Notes: generated by a model not told the origin, from the letters alone. A stretch of 64,000 bases of DNA from CAZJRB01 sp964547995 (GCA_964547995.1 CAZJRB010000014.1:1-64000); one strand, 5' to 3'; counted from the stretch's first letter, positions 7,370-17,052 are shown. Made by a program: numbers and translations.

Positions 7370-9949
7370 TCACCTCTTGGCACCGAGTTCGTGCCTTTTC
7401 AAGTACAAGTCCAACACAAACAGCAACGCCCCGAGTATGAGCAAGTAGGACCAGAGGCGGATCGTTATCGGCGCGGTGCGCGTGGTCGGGGCGTAGACGT
7501 CGGCCGGTTTGGGATCGTACCGGCCGCCGGTGGCCTCGGCGATCGATTTGAGCAACTCGACGTTGGCCGGCCCAACTGCCAGCTCCTCGGGATACCCGAC
7601 CACCAACCCGCGCCGCTGGAAGTACACCACGCGTCCGCTGTGCTTGAACGTGGCCTCGAGGTAATACGTGCCCGGGGTTGTGGCGTCGAACTCGGCGGCG
7701 TGCCGGCCCGGGGCGACATGCCGCAGCGGCTGGCTGTGGACCTTGCCGTCGGGATCGATGTGCTTCAGCGTCGAGCCGGCGTCCTCGCCGTCGAGGAACT
7801 CCCCCCGCGCGCCGACGGCTTCAAGCATCACGCGGCCGCGGCCCTTGTCGTTTTCTACCGAGAGGGTGAAATCCCTCGTCTCGTCCTTCCGCATGGCGTT
7901 ACGGACGAGTTGTGCCCAGAACGGCCCGAAGCCGGGCCACCGGAGCCACGCGGCGGCCCAGCGGCTCTGGATGTCGGAAGTAAACGCCACGCTCACCCCG
8001 CGGCCGTACCGCCACGAGACCAACAGGGGCAACGGGGGTTTATCCTGCGAGGAAAGGATGACCCGGCCGGTCGGCTTGGCCTGCGTCTCGACGTAGCCCA
8101 TCAATGTCGGAACTTCGGTGAAGTCGAGACCGCGCAACACCTCGTGGGAGCTGACGACTTGGGCAATGAAGGGCTCGTCGGTAATGCCGACCTTGCCCTT
8201 GCTGATGGTTTCCAGCTCGAAGATTTTCGGGATCATGGCCGGATCGTCGCAGTAGTAGAAGTTCCCGCCGCCGCCTTCGGCCATGTCGCGCAGGACGTCC
8301 TTGGCGGCCTCGTCGCCGACGGCCACGGTCGAGATGGTGATTCCCGCCGCGGCGATGTCGCGGGCAAGCTGCTGGAAATCGCCGGGGTGGCAAAGCCCGT
8401 CGGTCAGGACGATCATGTGCTTCAGGTCGGCATGGGCCTCGTTCAGCGCGAGGTATGCCCTTTCGACGGCCGGGAAGGTGTTCGTCCCGCCGGCGGCGAC
8501 GATGGTGTCGATGCGTGCCAGGATCGCCTGCTTGTCGGCAACCGGGCTGATCTCGCTGACCCAGGCGCTCTTGTCCTCGAAGGCGATGATGCCGATCTTG
8601 TCGCGCGGTCCGAGCCTTTCGACGGCCTTCCGCGCGGCCTGCCGCGTCAGCTCGATCGCCTTGCCCTTCATCGAGCCCGACTTGTCCATCACGAGCATCA
8701 TCGCCAGCCGGGGCTTCGGCTTGTCCTTCTTCGGCTCGCAGATGACGGGGAGGATCTGCTCGATCATGGTGTTGCGATAGCCGCCGGGCGTGAAGGCCCG
8801 GTCGCCGCCGACGACGATCAGCCCGCCCCCGAGTTCGCCGACGTACTTGTGGATCACCTCAACCCGCTCGTCCGGAAGCGACGTGGCCGGCACGTTCGAC
8901 AGGATCAGCAGTTCGTACTGCTGCAAATCGTCGAGCCGTTCGGACAGCTTCTCCGGCGGGCGGACCTCGACCTCGATATTCTCGCCGATCAGCGCGCTTT
9001 GAAGATGCTTCGCCAACACGGGCTGGCTCTCGATCAGCAGGACTCGCGGCTTCGCGGTTGTGAAGACAACGCCGCCCGCCTCGTTGTTTTCGGGCAAGGT
9101 GTCCTTGAACCCTTCCAGTTTCGCGGTGAGCGTGGCGACCGGCCGCCCGACGACCGACCGGCGATAGCGGAAGCGGTTCACGCCGGGTACGAGTTGCACC
9201 TGTTCGTCCACGACGAGCTGCGTACCGTCGAGAAGCCGGAGCGTTCCCTCGTTTTCGCCGGTTGAATAAACGGTCACGTCGATGTGGAACGGTTCACCCA
9301 GGCGGACCTGGCCTTTTGTTGCCACGGACATCACGTAGACCTCGTCCTTCGCCTGACCCGGCAAGGGAACGACCGAGATCGGCACGCCGGCGGCTTTGGC
9401 GGCGGCCAGCACGTCGCCGGTGATCTGGTTGCCGTCGGAGAAGAGGACCATCTTGGCGACGCGCGGCGCACCGAAGCCGAGCCGGGACTTCCAATCGGGC
9501 ACAAACGCCGCCGCTTCCGTAACCGCAGCAGCCAGGTCGCTTCCTTTCCGGTCCGGTGTGGCGGCCTCGATCGTCTCCCCTTCGGGCAGATCGAACCGAA
9601 ACTCCTTCGGCTTCGACGCAAATTCGACGACCTCGGTCCGGATTTGCTCCGTGTGGTTTTCGGCTTCCGCGACGAAAGGGTCGATCGCGCCGGCCGATTC
9701 ACCCGGAATGCTCGAACTAATGTCGTCGAGCAAGACGACGCACTGTTTGTCCAGGCGGCTGTGAATCGTGATCCCGCAGAGCGCAACCGCCAGGACGCCG
9801 ACCAGCACAATCCGCAGGATCATGGACAGCGCCCGCTGCCACAAGCCGAAATGGACCAGGGTGCGCCGCGAGTAATAGAGCACCAGCGGCAGCAGCACCA
9901 GGACCGCCAGCGGCCAGAGCCTTTCGTATTGCCACGATACGTTGTCCAT
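7370..9949 (-). CDS. Large membrane-anchored VWA domain protein
   Basis: An 859-residue protein with two N-terminal membrane helices (about 11-28 and 41-60) and one near the C-terminus (about 830-850). A first VWA-like region (71-200) carries a partial metal site (DDISSS). A glutamine-amidotransferase-like Rossmann region spans about 300-400 (VLLIESQP ... GGGLIVVGGDRAF). A second VWA domain has an intact MIDAS motif, D422-K-S-G-S426. The gene is the fourth in the MoxR-DUF58-BatA-VWA order. In such loci the MoxR ATPase and the VWA proteins are thought to work together in protein maturation or stress response at the membrane. The start ATG lies 7 bases after the stop of the BatA-like gene. Confidence 0.88.
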   Translation of the reverse strand: MDNVSWQYERLWPLAVLVLLPLVLYYSRRTLVHFGLWQRALSMILRIVLVGVLAVALCGITIHSRLDKQCVVLLDDISSSIPGESAGAIDPFVAEAENHTEQIRTEVVEFASKPKEFRFDLPEGETIEAATPDRKGSDLAAAVTEAAAFVPDWKSRLGFGAPRVAKMVLFSDGNQITGDVLAAAKAAGVPISVVPLPGQAKDEVYVMSVATKGQVRLGEPFHIDVTVYSTGENEGTLRLLDGTQLVVDEQVQLVPGVNRFRYRRSVVGRPVATLTAKLEGFKDTLPENNEAGGVVFTTAKPRVLLIESQPVLAKHLQSALIGENIEVEVRPPEKLSERLDDLQQYELLILSNVPATSLPDERVEVIHKYVGELGGGLIVVGGDRAFTPGGYRNTMIEQILPVICEPKKDKPKPRLAMMLVMDKSGSMKGKAIELTRQAARKAVERLGPRDKIGIIAFEDKSAWVSEISPVADKQAILARIDTIVAAGGTNTFPAVERAYLALNEAHADLKHMIVLTDGLCHPGDFQQLARDIAAAGITISTVAVGDEAAKDVLRDMAEGGGGNFYYCDDPAMIPKIFELETISKGKVGITDEPFIAQVVSSHEVLRGLDFTEVPTLMGYVETQAKPTGRVILSSQDKPPLPLLVSWRYGRGVSVAFTSDIQSRWAAAWLRWPGFGPFWAQLVRNAMRKDETRDFTLSVENDKGRGRVMLEAVGARGEFLDGEDAGSTLKHIDPDGKVHSQPLRHVAPGRHAAEFDATTPGTYYLEATFKHSGRVVYFQRRGLVVGYPEELAVGPANVELLKSIAEATGGRYDPKPADVYAPTTRTAPITIRLWSYLLILGALLFVLDLYLKRHELGAKR

Positions 9950-9956
9950 CGGTTCC

Positions 9957-11717
9957 CTACGTCATCCAACGCCGTTGATACAAACAGTACTCCAGAGTCA
10001 AGATAACCGCCGCCGCAATGACCAGGTACAACCAAGGCGGCAGGCGGTAAAGCATGGCCGTGGCAGGTCCGATTCCGTCGGGCGGCTGGCCGGGCATGAC
10101 GACTTCGCTAACGTCGATTCCCAGATCGGCCGGCACGCGAATGTCGCCTTCGGCAAACCCGGGCCGATCGGCCGGCGAGGCCGACGCCTCGGCGCCGCGG
10201 TCAATACCGGCAACCCAATCCAGACAGTTGGTGATCAGGATCGGGAAAACTGTCCTAAGCGGCAGGCTCCCCGTCTGAAGGTCGCCGCTGAGGATCACGA
10301 CACGGCCAGCGGGCCGATCGATTGCGACGATCAGCGGGTCGCCGTCGGTGTTTTTCGCCAGGATAGTGACCTTGCCCGTCTTTTCGGCCTTTTCCGTCAG
10401 TCGAATCTGCTTTGCCCCGGGCAGTTGCACGCCGGCCAGCCGCACATCGTTCATTACCGGCGAGGTGTCATCCTGCCAGGCCACGCTCGTATCTTCGAGC
10501 GGTTCGCCCAGTTCCCAGAGATCGGTCGATCCGGCCGGGTCGACGACCAGCGTCGGCGCACCGGGCAAGGGGTTCGGCGCCTTGCCGTGATAGACCATCA
10601 ACAATCCCGGCGGTACGGCGGGAAGTGGTTCTTCAGTGAAGTGGGCCGTCACCAACCTGTTGGCCTCAAGCACGCTTTTCAGATAGCGATCTCCCGGCGT
10701 AACGACCAGGACCTCGTGCAAACCGGGCGGCAAGATGTCCACTGCCGCCTTGTTGTCGAACGGGTACTTGTCGTCGATGTCGAGCCCGGCCGTCAGGCCG
10801 CCCTCGCCGCAGACCATCTCGAAGAGTCCCTGCCATCGGCCGTTGCCCGAAAATTGGATCGTCTCGGTGTGAATCGTCTTTTCGCCGCTGGAGACGACCA
10901 ACGGGCACTCGACCGGCCCGTCGGCAAAGCTGCGGACCTCGATCAGGACTCGGCACTTGTGGGGATTGGCGATATTGCGGCGGGCGTGTAACCGCGCGAT
11001 CGCCACGTTGCCGGTCGGTTTGCCGACGCGAACCACCTCGACGCCGTCTACGGCGGCCATCTCTTTCGCGCCGTCGAATCCGCCGTCGCTGATCAGGACG
11101 ATCTTCCAGCCGGGGCGCCGTTGGCCGTGGAAGATTGCCTCGGCGGAAAGGCCCTCGGCATCCGGGGCCCCCGGTTTTTCGGCCAGCATGCGCCCGGCCA
11201 GCCGCACGGCGGCGTCCACTTGGGTCGTTCCCTTGGGTGGCCGGGTGGGCCGGATCGATTCGATCGCGCGCCGCAGCATCGGTTTGTCGCTGGTGAATGT
11301 GCAGGGAACCCCGACGGCGTCCCCCGCCGAGAGCACGGCCATCCGGTCGCAGTCCCGCAGGCCGTCGACCATTTTCAAGGCAGTTTCCTTCGCCAGCAAA
11401 AGCCGCGACGGGCCGACGTCGTCGGCGTTCATGCTGGCCGAGTTATCGACGACAACCACGATCCGCTGCGGGCCGGGCAACAACGGTTCGGCCAGGGCAA
11501 TCACCAAGAGCGCCATCGCGACCGTCTGCACCAACAGAGAGAATATGTGGCGATACTTCTGCCAAGCCATTCGCAACGGCTCCTTGGCAAACACCCGTTC
11601 CCAGAGGAAATTGGTGGCCGTCACCTCGCGGCGCAGACGGATCCGGCGCCGGTACAAGATCAAGACCGGTATGATCAAGAGTCCCCAAAGCAGCGCGGGT
11701 GGATTTCCGAAATTCAT
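9957..11717 (-). CDS. BatA-like VWA domain membrane protein
   Basis: A 586-residue protein with the BatA N-terminal arrangement: a hydrophobic helix (about 8-22), a basic loop, a second helix (about 57-77), then a VWA domain with MIDAS D91-N-S-A-S95. A long periplasmic region follows, and a C-terminal helix precedes the basic tail QRRWMT. The length and topology match the paralogous downstream VWA gene, with which it nearly abuts. It is part of the minus-strand operon headed by the MoxR gene. Confidence 0.88.
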   Translation of the reverse strand: MNFGNPPALLWGLLIIPVLILYRRRIRLRREVTATNFLWERVFAKEPLRMAWQKYRHIFSLLVQTVAMALLVIALAEPLLPGPQRIVVVVDNSASMNADDVGPSRLLLAKETALKMVDGLRDCDRMAVLSAGDAVGVPCTFTSDKPMLRRAIESIRPTRPPKGTTQVDAAVRLAGRMLAEKPGAPDAEGLSAEAIFHGQRRPGWKIVLISDGGFDGAKEMAAVDGVEVVRVGKPTGNVAIARLHARRNIANPHKCRVLIEVRSFADGPVECPLVVSSGEKTIHTETIQFSGNGRWQGLFEMVCGEGGLTAGLDIDDKYPFDNKAAVDILPPGLHEVLVVTPGDRYLKSVLEANRLVTAHFTEEPLPAVPPGLLMVYHGKAPNPLPGAPTLVVDPAGSTDLWELGEPLEDTSVAWQDDTSPVMNDVRLAGVQLPGAKQIRLTEKAEKTGKVTILAKNTDGDPLIVAIDRPAGRVVILSGDLQTGSLPLRTVFPILITNCLDWVAGIDRGAEASASPADRPGFAEGDIRVPADLGIDVSEVVMPGQPPDGIGPATAMLYRLPPWLYLVIAAAVILTLEYCLYQRRWMT

Positions 11718-11752
11718 GGAGCGGTGGATAATTTGCAGTTGCTATGGCGGGG

Positions 11753-12640
11753 TCATAACTGCGTCCCTGACTTTGCGATCCGATTGATTCCCAACACGCG
11801 GTAAAGGACGTCGTCTTCCGGCGTGTCGTTCCGAATTTGCATGTAGTCGATCGTGTATTTCTTGCAGTAATCGCGAACCGACCGGTAGAATTCCCTGTAA
11901 AGCTGGCGATAGCGTTTGATCGACCGCTCGGTAACGGTGACGCGCCGCGAGAGGCCGCTTTCGGCGTCGAGTAGCTCCAAGTCGCCGAGCAGGCCGGGGT
12001 CGGCTTCACGGTGTTCGTGGATTTGCACGAGCCGGAGTTCGTAGCCGCGGTCGCGGAGCATATTGAAGGCGGTCTTGAAGCCGCGGCCGTCGTACAGATC
12101 GCTGATGATCACAATCGGCCCGTGCCGCTGGTAGCGCCGCACGAACGCCTCGGCCATTTGGGTAAGGTTCGTGTGTGTGCCTTGCGGAATCAGGTCGTCG
12201 AGGAACTGCAAGAGCCGCGGGAATCGCGCCAAGTGGCGGACCGGCTCCGATTCCGTGATGAGCCCGCCCGCAAACCCCAACACGCTGAAATGATCCAGCT
12301 TCGCAGTGGCCATGTAGCCCAGCACGGCCGCGATCTGCCGGGCAAGGTGAAACTTTTCCGGGCAACCCTGCTTCATGCTGCCGGAACAGTCGAGCATGAT
12401 GTAGTAGTGCAGGTCGGCGTCGGCCTCGAATGTCTTGGTCAACAGCTCGTCGCGGCGGGCGCACCAGGTCCAGTCGACGTAGCGATACTCGTCGCCCGCA
12501 GCGTAGTCGCGCACGCCGGTAACTTCCGTCCCTCCGCCGGGGATCTTCTCGCGCGGCGCATCCAGGAGCGATCGCCCGGCGGTCCGCTCCGCCAGGAGCG
12601 CAAGGTAACGGAACCGCTTCAGCAACTCGGTGTCGAACAT
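11753..12640 (-). CDS. DUF58 domain-containing protein
   Basis: A 295-residue protein with the DUF58 signature region (VRDYAAGDEYRYVDWTWCAR, about 42-61) and a VWA-type strand with D-C-S-G-S (about 94-98). These proteins usually pair with MoxR ATPases. The protein is soluble and lacks a signal peptide. It lies 66 bases after the MoxR gene and 35 bases before the BatA-like gene, in the same direction. An ATG start gives the usual MFDTELLKRFRYL beginning of this family. Confidence 0.9.
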   Translation of the reverse strand: MFDTELLKRFRYLALLAERTAGRSLLDAPREKIPGGGTEVTGVRDYAAGDEYRYVDWTWCARRDELLTKTFEADADLHYYIMLDCSGSMKQGCPEKFHLARQIAAVLGYMATAKLDHFSVLGFAGGLITESEPVRHLARFPRLLQFLDDLIPQGTHTNLTQMAEAFVRRYQRHGPIVIISDLYDGRGFKTAFNMLRDRGYELRLVQIHEHREADPGLLGDLELLDAESGLSRRVTVTERSIKRYRQLYREFYRSVRDYCKKYTIDYMQIRNDTPEDDVLYRVLGINRIAKSGTQL

Positions 12641-12667
12641 GGGCGGCGCCCTCAGTTACAGGTCGGC

Positions 12668-12703
12668 AAGCAGCCGGGCTGCTCCAAGCAGCCGGGTTGC
12701 TGA
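12668..12703. repeat. Short tandem/hairpin repeat in the operon gap
   Basis: AAGCAGCCGGGCTGCTCC is followed by AAGCAGCCGGGTTGCTGA, giving two tandem units of 18 bases, each able to form a small stem (AGCAGCC/GGCTGCT). It lies between the MoxR and DUF58 genes and could affect mRNA stability or processing there. Confidence 0.55.
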
Positions 12704-12706
12704 GAT

Positions 12707-13732
12707 TCAGATTTCTTCTTTGTACTCGTCTTCCGCGCCACCCAGGACGGAATCGACCACCGCGCCCACGATCGCGTCAGGGTGTACGTTCTCGGCCTGG
12801 CCCTCGAAATTCAGGACCAATCGATGCCGCAGGCACGGCAGCGCAACCGCCTTGAGATCCGCTTCGGTAACCTCGCCACGGCCCGAAATGATCGCGTGTA
12901 CCTTGCCGGCCAGAGCCAGGGCCTGGGCGCCGCGAGGGCTCGATCCGTACTTGACGTACTGGTGTACGGCGCTCGGGGCTCGGCCGTCGTCGGGATGCGT
13001 GGCCGCCATCAACGCGACCGCCTTGCGACGGACGTTTTCGGTAATGGCCATTTTCCGGGCAATCTCGCGCATCTCGCGAATCCGCGGACCGTCGACGATC
13101 TTCGCCGTCACCGGCGGCTCGCCCTCGGTCGTCCGCTCCAGAATCTCTTCGACCTGCTGCGGCGTGGGCGAGGTGACCAGCAGCTTGACGAAGAACCGAT
13201 CGATCTCGGGTTCGGGCAGCGGAAACGTGCCTTCCATTTCCAAGGGGTTTTGCGTCGCCATGACGAAGAACGGCTGTGGCAGGTGAAACGTCTCGTTGGC
13301 CACCGTGATCTCCTGACCCTCCATCGCCTCGAGCATCGCCGATTGCGTCTTCGGGGTACCCCGGTTGATCTGGTCGGCAAGGACGATATGGGAGAAGACC
13401 GGGCCCTTTTGGAACTCGAACGTCCGACGGCCCTCGGGCGTTTCCATCACCACGTAGGTTCCCAACAGGTCGGCCGGCATCAGGTCGGGGGTAAACTGGA
13501 TCCGCTGGAACGTCAGTTGCACCACCTCGGCGAGGGTCTCGACCAGCAGGGTCTTGCCGATGCCGGGCACGCCTTCCAACAACACATGGCCGCCGGTGAC
13601 CACGGCGGTTAGTATGCCGTCGATGATCTTCTGTTGCCCCACCACTACCTTGCCGATTTCACGCCGCAAGGCGTCGAAATCCTTGCGAAACTTCTCGAGC
13701 TGCTTCCCGATCGACATTTCATCGGTACTCAT
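12707..13732 (-). CDS. MoxR family AAA+ ATPase
   Basis: A 341-residue AAA+ ATPase. Walker A is GVPGIGKT (54-61), Walker B is in IVLADQINR, sensor 1 in MATQNP, and an arginine-finger region lies in the C-terminal lid. MoxR proteins are chaperone-like ATPases that act with VWA partners. It is the first gene of the minus-strand operon; the region 13733-14012 upstream must hold its promoter and that of the divergent parvulin gene. The ATG at 13732 gives the common MoxR length. Confidence 0.93.
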   Translation of the reverse strand: MSTDEMSIGKQLEKFRKDFDALRREIGKVVVGQQKIIDGILTAVVTGGHVLLEGVPGIGKTLLVETLAEVVQLTFQRIQFTPDLMPADLLGTYVVMETPEGRRTFEFQKGPVFSHIVLADQINRGTPKTQSAMLEAMEGQEITVANETFHLPQPFFVMATQNPLEMEGTFPLPEPEIDRFFVKLLVTSPTPQQVEEILERTTEGEPPVTAKIVDGPRIREMREIARKMAITENVRRKAVALMAATHPDDGRAPSAVHQYVKYGSSPRGAQALALAGKVHAIISGRGEVTEADLKAVALPCLRHRLVLNFEGQAENVHPDAIVGAVVDSVLGGAEDEYKEEI

Positions 13733-14012
13733 GGTCTTTGATCCTCATTTCCGCATGGAACGAAACGTCTTGATTCCGGCGTTGCGGCTGCAAGCCACAT
13801 CAGGTCACGGCCGCCCAGACCGCGTATTTTGCCAGTATCATACCAGGGAGGCGCCAAGTCAAGCTAGGGACCCGCTTTTGGCGGGGTACCCCCCGCTTGC
13901 CATTTCCGGCCGAGCCGCTATTCTGTTGGCATTCCAGTCAAGGTTGCGGGCGTAGCCGGCTTCCGGGGCCGCTCGTCTTCAACGCGCCACTTTCCCCCAA
14001 AGGAGCCCTCAA

Positions 14013-14294
14013 ATGGCCAAAGCCACAGCACGTCACATCCTGGTGGAAACCCAAGAGGCCTGCGAAGAGTTGAAACGGCAGATCGACGCGGGGGCCGACT
14101 TTGCCGCCGTGGCTGCCCAGCACTCCACGTGCCCCTCCGGACAGCAGGGGGGTAGCCTCGGCGAGTTCAAGCCGGGGATGATGGTCGCGGAGTTCGACAC
14201 GGTCGTTTTCAACGAGGAAATCGGCAAGGTCCATGGCCCCGTCCAGACCCAGTTCGGCTACCACCTGATCGAGATCACCAGCAGGACCGACTGA
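14013..14294 (+). CDS. Parvulin-type peptidyl-prolyl isomerase
   Basis: A 93-residue stand-alone PpiC domain catalysing cis-trans isomerisation of prolyl bonds. It shows the family motifs ARHILV at the start, a CPSGQQGGSLGEF loop and a C-terminal FGYHLIEI. There is no signal peptide, so it is cytoplasmic. The ribosome-binding site AAAGGAG sits 8 bases ahead of the ATG. The kinase gene starts 10 bases downstream, suggesting one transcript of parvulin, kinase and trkH. Confidence 0.92.
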   Translation: MAKATARHILVETQEACEELKRQIDAGADFAAVAAQHSTCPSGQQGGSLGEFKPGMMVAEFDTVVFNEEIGKVHGPVQTQFGYHLIEITSRTD

Positions 14295-14304
14295 TCGCGA
14301 CGCC

Positions 14305-15186
14305 ATGGACCAACCGTTTCTCCCGCAACCGCCGAAGCAATTCCGCCCGCCGCAGGGCGGCGAGGTGATCGATAACGACGGCCACCTCTACTTCATCGGG
14401 GCGGTAATCGGCTCCGGCGGATTCGGGACCGTCTACGAGTGTACCGACGAGTGGGCAAACGAGCTGGTCGCCAAGGTCATCATGCCGCAAAACCGGAGCT
14501 ACGAAGAGGTCCGCGATCAGTGGCTGCGGGAACTCGACAACCTGGTCTTGCTGCGGCACCCCAACATCACCTACGTTTACGACGCCTTCGAGTTCCAGGA
14601 CACCTTCTACATCATCGTCGAGCGCTGCGAATGGCCGCTGCATACCCTGATCCAGATGCCGGAAGCCCATTGCGAGCGGTGGCTGCCGTACGTCGCCCGA
14701 GACATCTTGCAGGCATTGGAGTTTATCCACCAGAACGGCTATGTCCACAAGGACCTTCACCCGGGCAACATCTTTGCCTCCCAGGTCCGCGACCATCTGG
14801 ACCCTGGGAAGGAGCCGGTCTGGATGTTCAAGATCGGCGACCTGGGAATCAGCCGCCTGGAGGGCGACATTCACATATTCAACACGATCCTGGCCCGGTG
14901 GATGGCCCCGCCGGAGTATCTCGACCCGGTGCAGTTCGGATCGCTCGACCGGCGCGTCGACATTTACCACGTCGGGCTGCTGTTATTGAGTCTGTTGATG
15001 AAGCGTACGCCGGAGTTCACGTACAACGAGATACTGGCCGGCATGCCGCGTCAGATCGCCGAGGGGCTTTCGTCGCCGTACGCCCCGGCCATCTCCACCG
15101 CCCTGCGCCGCCACGTCGCCACGCGCCCGCAAACGCCGCTGGAACTCTGGCGCGAAATCTCCACTGCTAGTGCGGGGCTCGCATGA
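14305..15186 (+). CDS. Serine/threonine protein kinase (single domain)
   Basis: A 293-residue Hanks-type kinase without the long C-terminal sensor or membrane helix of many planctomycete kinases. The glycine loop is G36-S-G-G-F-G41, the ATP-binding Lys is K57 (VAKV), the catalytic loop is HKDLHPGN (D150, N155) and the metal-binding motif is D179-L-G in place of DFG. An APPEYL segment replaces APE. All key residues for activity appear present. Its last four bases (ATGA) overlap the start of trkH, so the two are translationally coupled, which points to a role in controlling potassium uptake. Confidence 0.9.
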   Translation: MDQPFLPQPPKQFRPPQGGEVIDNDGHLYFIGAVIGSGGFGTVYECTDEWANELVAKVIMPQNRSYEEVRDQWLRELDNLVLLRHPNITYVYDAFEFQDTFYIIVERCEWPLHTLIQMPEAHCERWLPYVARDILQALEFIHQNGYVHKDLHPGNIFASQVRDHLDPGKEPVWMFKIGDLGISRLEGDIHIFNTILARWMAPPEYLDPVQFGSLDRRVDIYHVGLLLLSLLMKRTPEFTYNEILAGMPRQIAEGLSSPYAPAISTALRRHVATRPQTPLELWREISTASAGLA

Positions 15187-16739
15187 ACAGACTGCTGATA
15201 TGCCGCCTGCTGGGTGTGATTGCCCTGTTGATCGGCGGGGCTATGACGATGAGCCTGCCCTGGGCACTGCCGATATTCGGTCAGGCCGACCGTTTCGAAG
15301 CGGCGGGGTTCTTCGGATTACTGGGGGGGATGGCCCTCTGCGGACTCGTCGGCGGGGTATTGATGTTCCTCGGGCGCAAGGCCGCCGGCAACCGGCTCTT
15401 CCGCCGCGAGGCCATCGCCGTCGTCGGCCTAGGGTGGTTGATGGCGACCCTGCTCGGGGCCTTGCCGTTCTGGTTCAGCGGCGCCTGCACCGGTTACGAC
15501 GGGGACGGCAACGGCATTCGCATGGGCCCCTTCGACGGCCTGTTCGAGTCGGCGTCCGGCTTCAGCGGGACCGGGGCAACCGTCTTGACGAACGTCGAAA
15601 AACCGCAACTCATCTCGCGCGCGGTCCTCTTCTGGCGTTCGGAGACGCACTTTCTCGGCGGCCTGGGGATCATGGTGTTGTTTGTCGCCATTTTGGGGTT
15701 CGGCTCTGCCGGAAAAACGTTGTTGCTCACCGAGATGCCGGGGCCGAGCCACGAGGCGACCCATTCGCGGAGCCAGCGCGCCGCCTGGAACTTCGCAATG
15801 ATCTTCATCGGGTTGACCGCCGTGCTCACCGTGCTCTTGCGGTTGCAGGGAGTCTGCCTGTTCGACTCGCTCTGCCATGCATTCGGCACGATCGCCACCG
15901 GCGGGTTTAGCACCTACAACGACAGCGTCGAGCATTTCCAAAGCGTCGGCGTCGAAATGACCATCGCGATGTTTATGATCATCGCCTGCACGAACTTCAC
16001 GCTGCTCTATCTCGTGTTGCTGCGGCAGCCCGGCAAGCTTTGGAAAGACGTCGAGTTCCGTGCGTACCTGCTCATCATGTTCTCGGCGGCGGCGGTGGTG
16101 ATTGTGGCGTTGCGGGTCGACGGCAACTACACGGCGTGGTGGCGTTCCGCCCGGTACGGGATCTTTCAGGTCGTTTCGATGATGACCAACACGGGGTTCG
16201 GTACGGCCGATTTCAACCGGTGGGACAGCCTCAGCCGTGCGACCCTCTTCCTGTTGATGTTTGTCGGCGGCTGTGCCGGCAGCACGAGTTGTGCCGTCAA
16301 GGTGATCCGATACGTGTTGTTCTTCAAGATCCTGGGGATCGAGATCGAGCGGATCTACCATCCCAGGGTCGTCCGGCCGGTGCGGCTGGGCGGCAAACCG
16401 CTCGAGAGCCCCGACATCCGCAAGGAGGTCGTCTTGTATTTCGGCGTGATCGTGGTCATTTTCGTGATCGGCTGGATCGCCCTGGTGGCCGTCGAGCCCG
16501 ACAGCACCTGGGTCGAAGCCGGCCGGCCGGTCGGCGACAAGCTGATCGATTGCGCCAGCGCGGTCGCGGCAACGCTCAACGGCGTCGGCCCCGGCCTGGG
16601 GATCGTCGGTGAATCGGAAAACTACGCGCACTTCCATTGGGCGAGCAAGTTCATTCTCACATGGATGATGCTCCTGGGCCGGCTCGAGGTGTTTGTGCTC
16701 CTGGTGCTGTTCGTCCCGCGGTTCTGGCAAGGGCGGTAG
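15183..16739 (+). CDS. trkH: TrkH family potassium uptake protein
   Basis: A 518-residue integral membrane protein, the channel-forming subunit of a Trk/Ktr-type potassium transporter. Four P-loop segments are visible: ASGFSGTGATV, GTIATGGFSTY, MMTNTGFGTADF and GGCAGSTSCAVKV. There are about ten membrane helices and the length is normal for TrkH. The usual regulatory subunit TrkA is not in the window. The start overlaps the kinase stop codon. A set of nested palindromes follows the stop. Confidence 0.93.
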   Translation: MNRLLICRLLGVIALLIGGAMTMSLPWALPIFGQADRFEAAGFFGLLGGMALCGLVGGVLMFLGRKAAGNRLFRREAIAVVGLGWLMATLLGALPFWFSGACTGYDGDGNGIRMGPFDGLFESASGFSGTGATVLTNVEKPQLISRAVLFWRSETHFLGGLGIMVLFVAILGFGSAGKTLLLTEMPGPSHEATHSRSQRAAWNFAMIFIGLTAVLTVLLRLQGVCLFDSLCHAFGTIATGGFSTYNDSVEHFQSVGVEMTIAMFMIIACTNFTLLYLVLLRQPGKLWKDVEFRAYLLIMFSAAAVVIVALRVDGNYTAWWRSARYGIFQVVSMMTNTGFGTADFNRWDSLSRATLFLLMFVGGCAGSTSCAVKVIRYVLFFKILGIEIERIYHPRVVRPVRLGGKPLESPDIRKEVVLYFGVIVVIFVIGWIALVAVEPDSTWVEAGRPVGDKLIDCASAVAATLNGVGPGLGIVGESENYAHFHWASKFILTWMMLLGRLEVFVLLVLFVPRFWQGR

Positions 16740-16793
16740 GAAGAGGGAAGTGGGAAGTGGACAGTCGACAGAGGACAGTACACTACGAGAAAA

Positions 16794-16971
16794 GCCCCGG
16801 CACTGCGTGCCGGGGTTCTCAGAACGCGTTTTGAAATACAATACAGCCGGTACGATGGCCCTCCGAGGCCGTCGATTGCCAGCGGTTCGACACATGCGAC
16901 GGCCTCGGAGGGCCATCGTGCATTGATTTCAAAACACGTTCTCAGATAAAACGGCGACCGGTGGCCGCGCC
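16794..16971. repeat. Island of nested palindromes downstream of trkH
   Basis: Three families lie next to or within one another. CCCCGGCACTGCGTGCCGGGG is at 16796-16816. An outer inverted pair CTCAGAACGCGTTTTGAAAT/ATTTCAAAACACGTTCTCAG (about 16818-16945) encloses an inner perfect pair GATGGCCCTCCGAGGCC/GGCCTCGGAGGGCCATC (about 16853-16919). GCGACCGGTGGCCGCGCC follows at 16954-16971. It fills most of the 313-base gap before the next gene and may serve as the terminator of the trkH transcript. Confidence 0.7.
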
Positions 16972-17052
16972 CGGATGCCTCCGGCGCCTTACTTGTCAAG
17001 TGTGGGACAAAACGGCTATCATAGGACATTACCGTCGGACAAGGGTTCAACC

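Noticed and set aside
6914..9265. Long plus-strand ORF opposite the VWA gene
   Set aside because: It is an antisense shadow in high-GC DNA; the minus-strand frame has clear VWA motifs.
15429..16916. Long minus-strand ORF opposite trkH
   Set aside because: Composition is Arg/Asp/His-rich shadow sequence without motifs; trkH is unambiguous.
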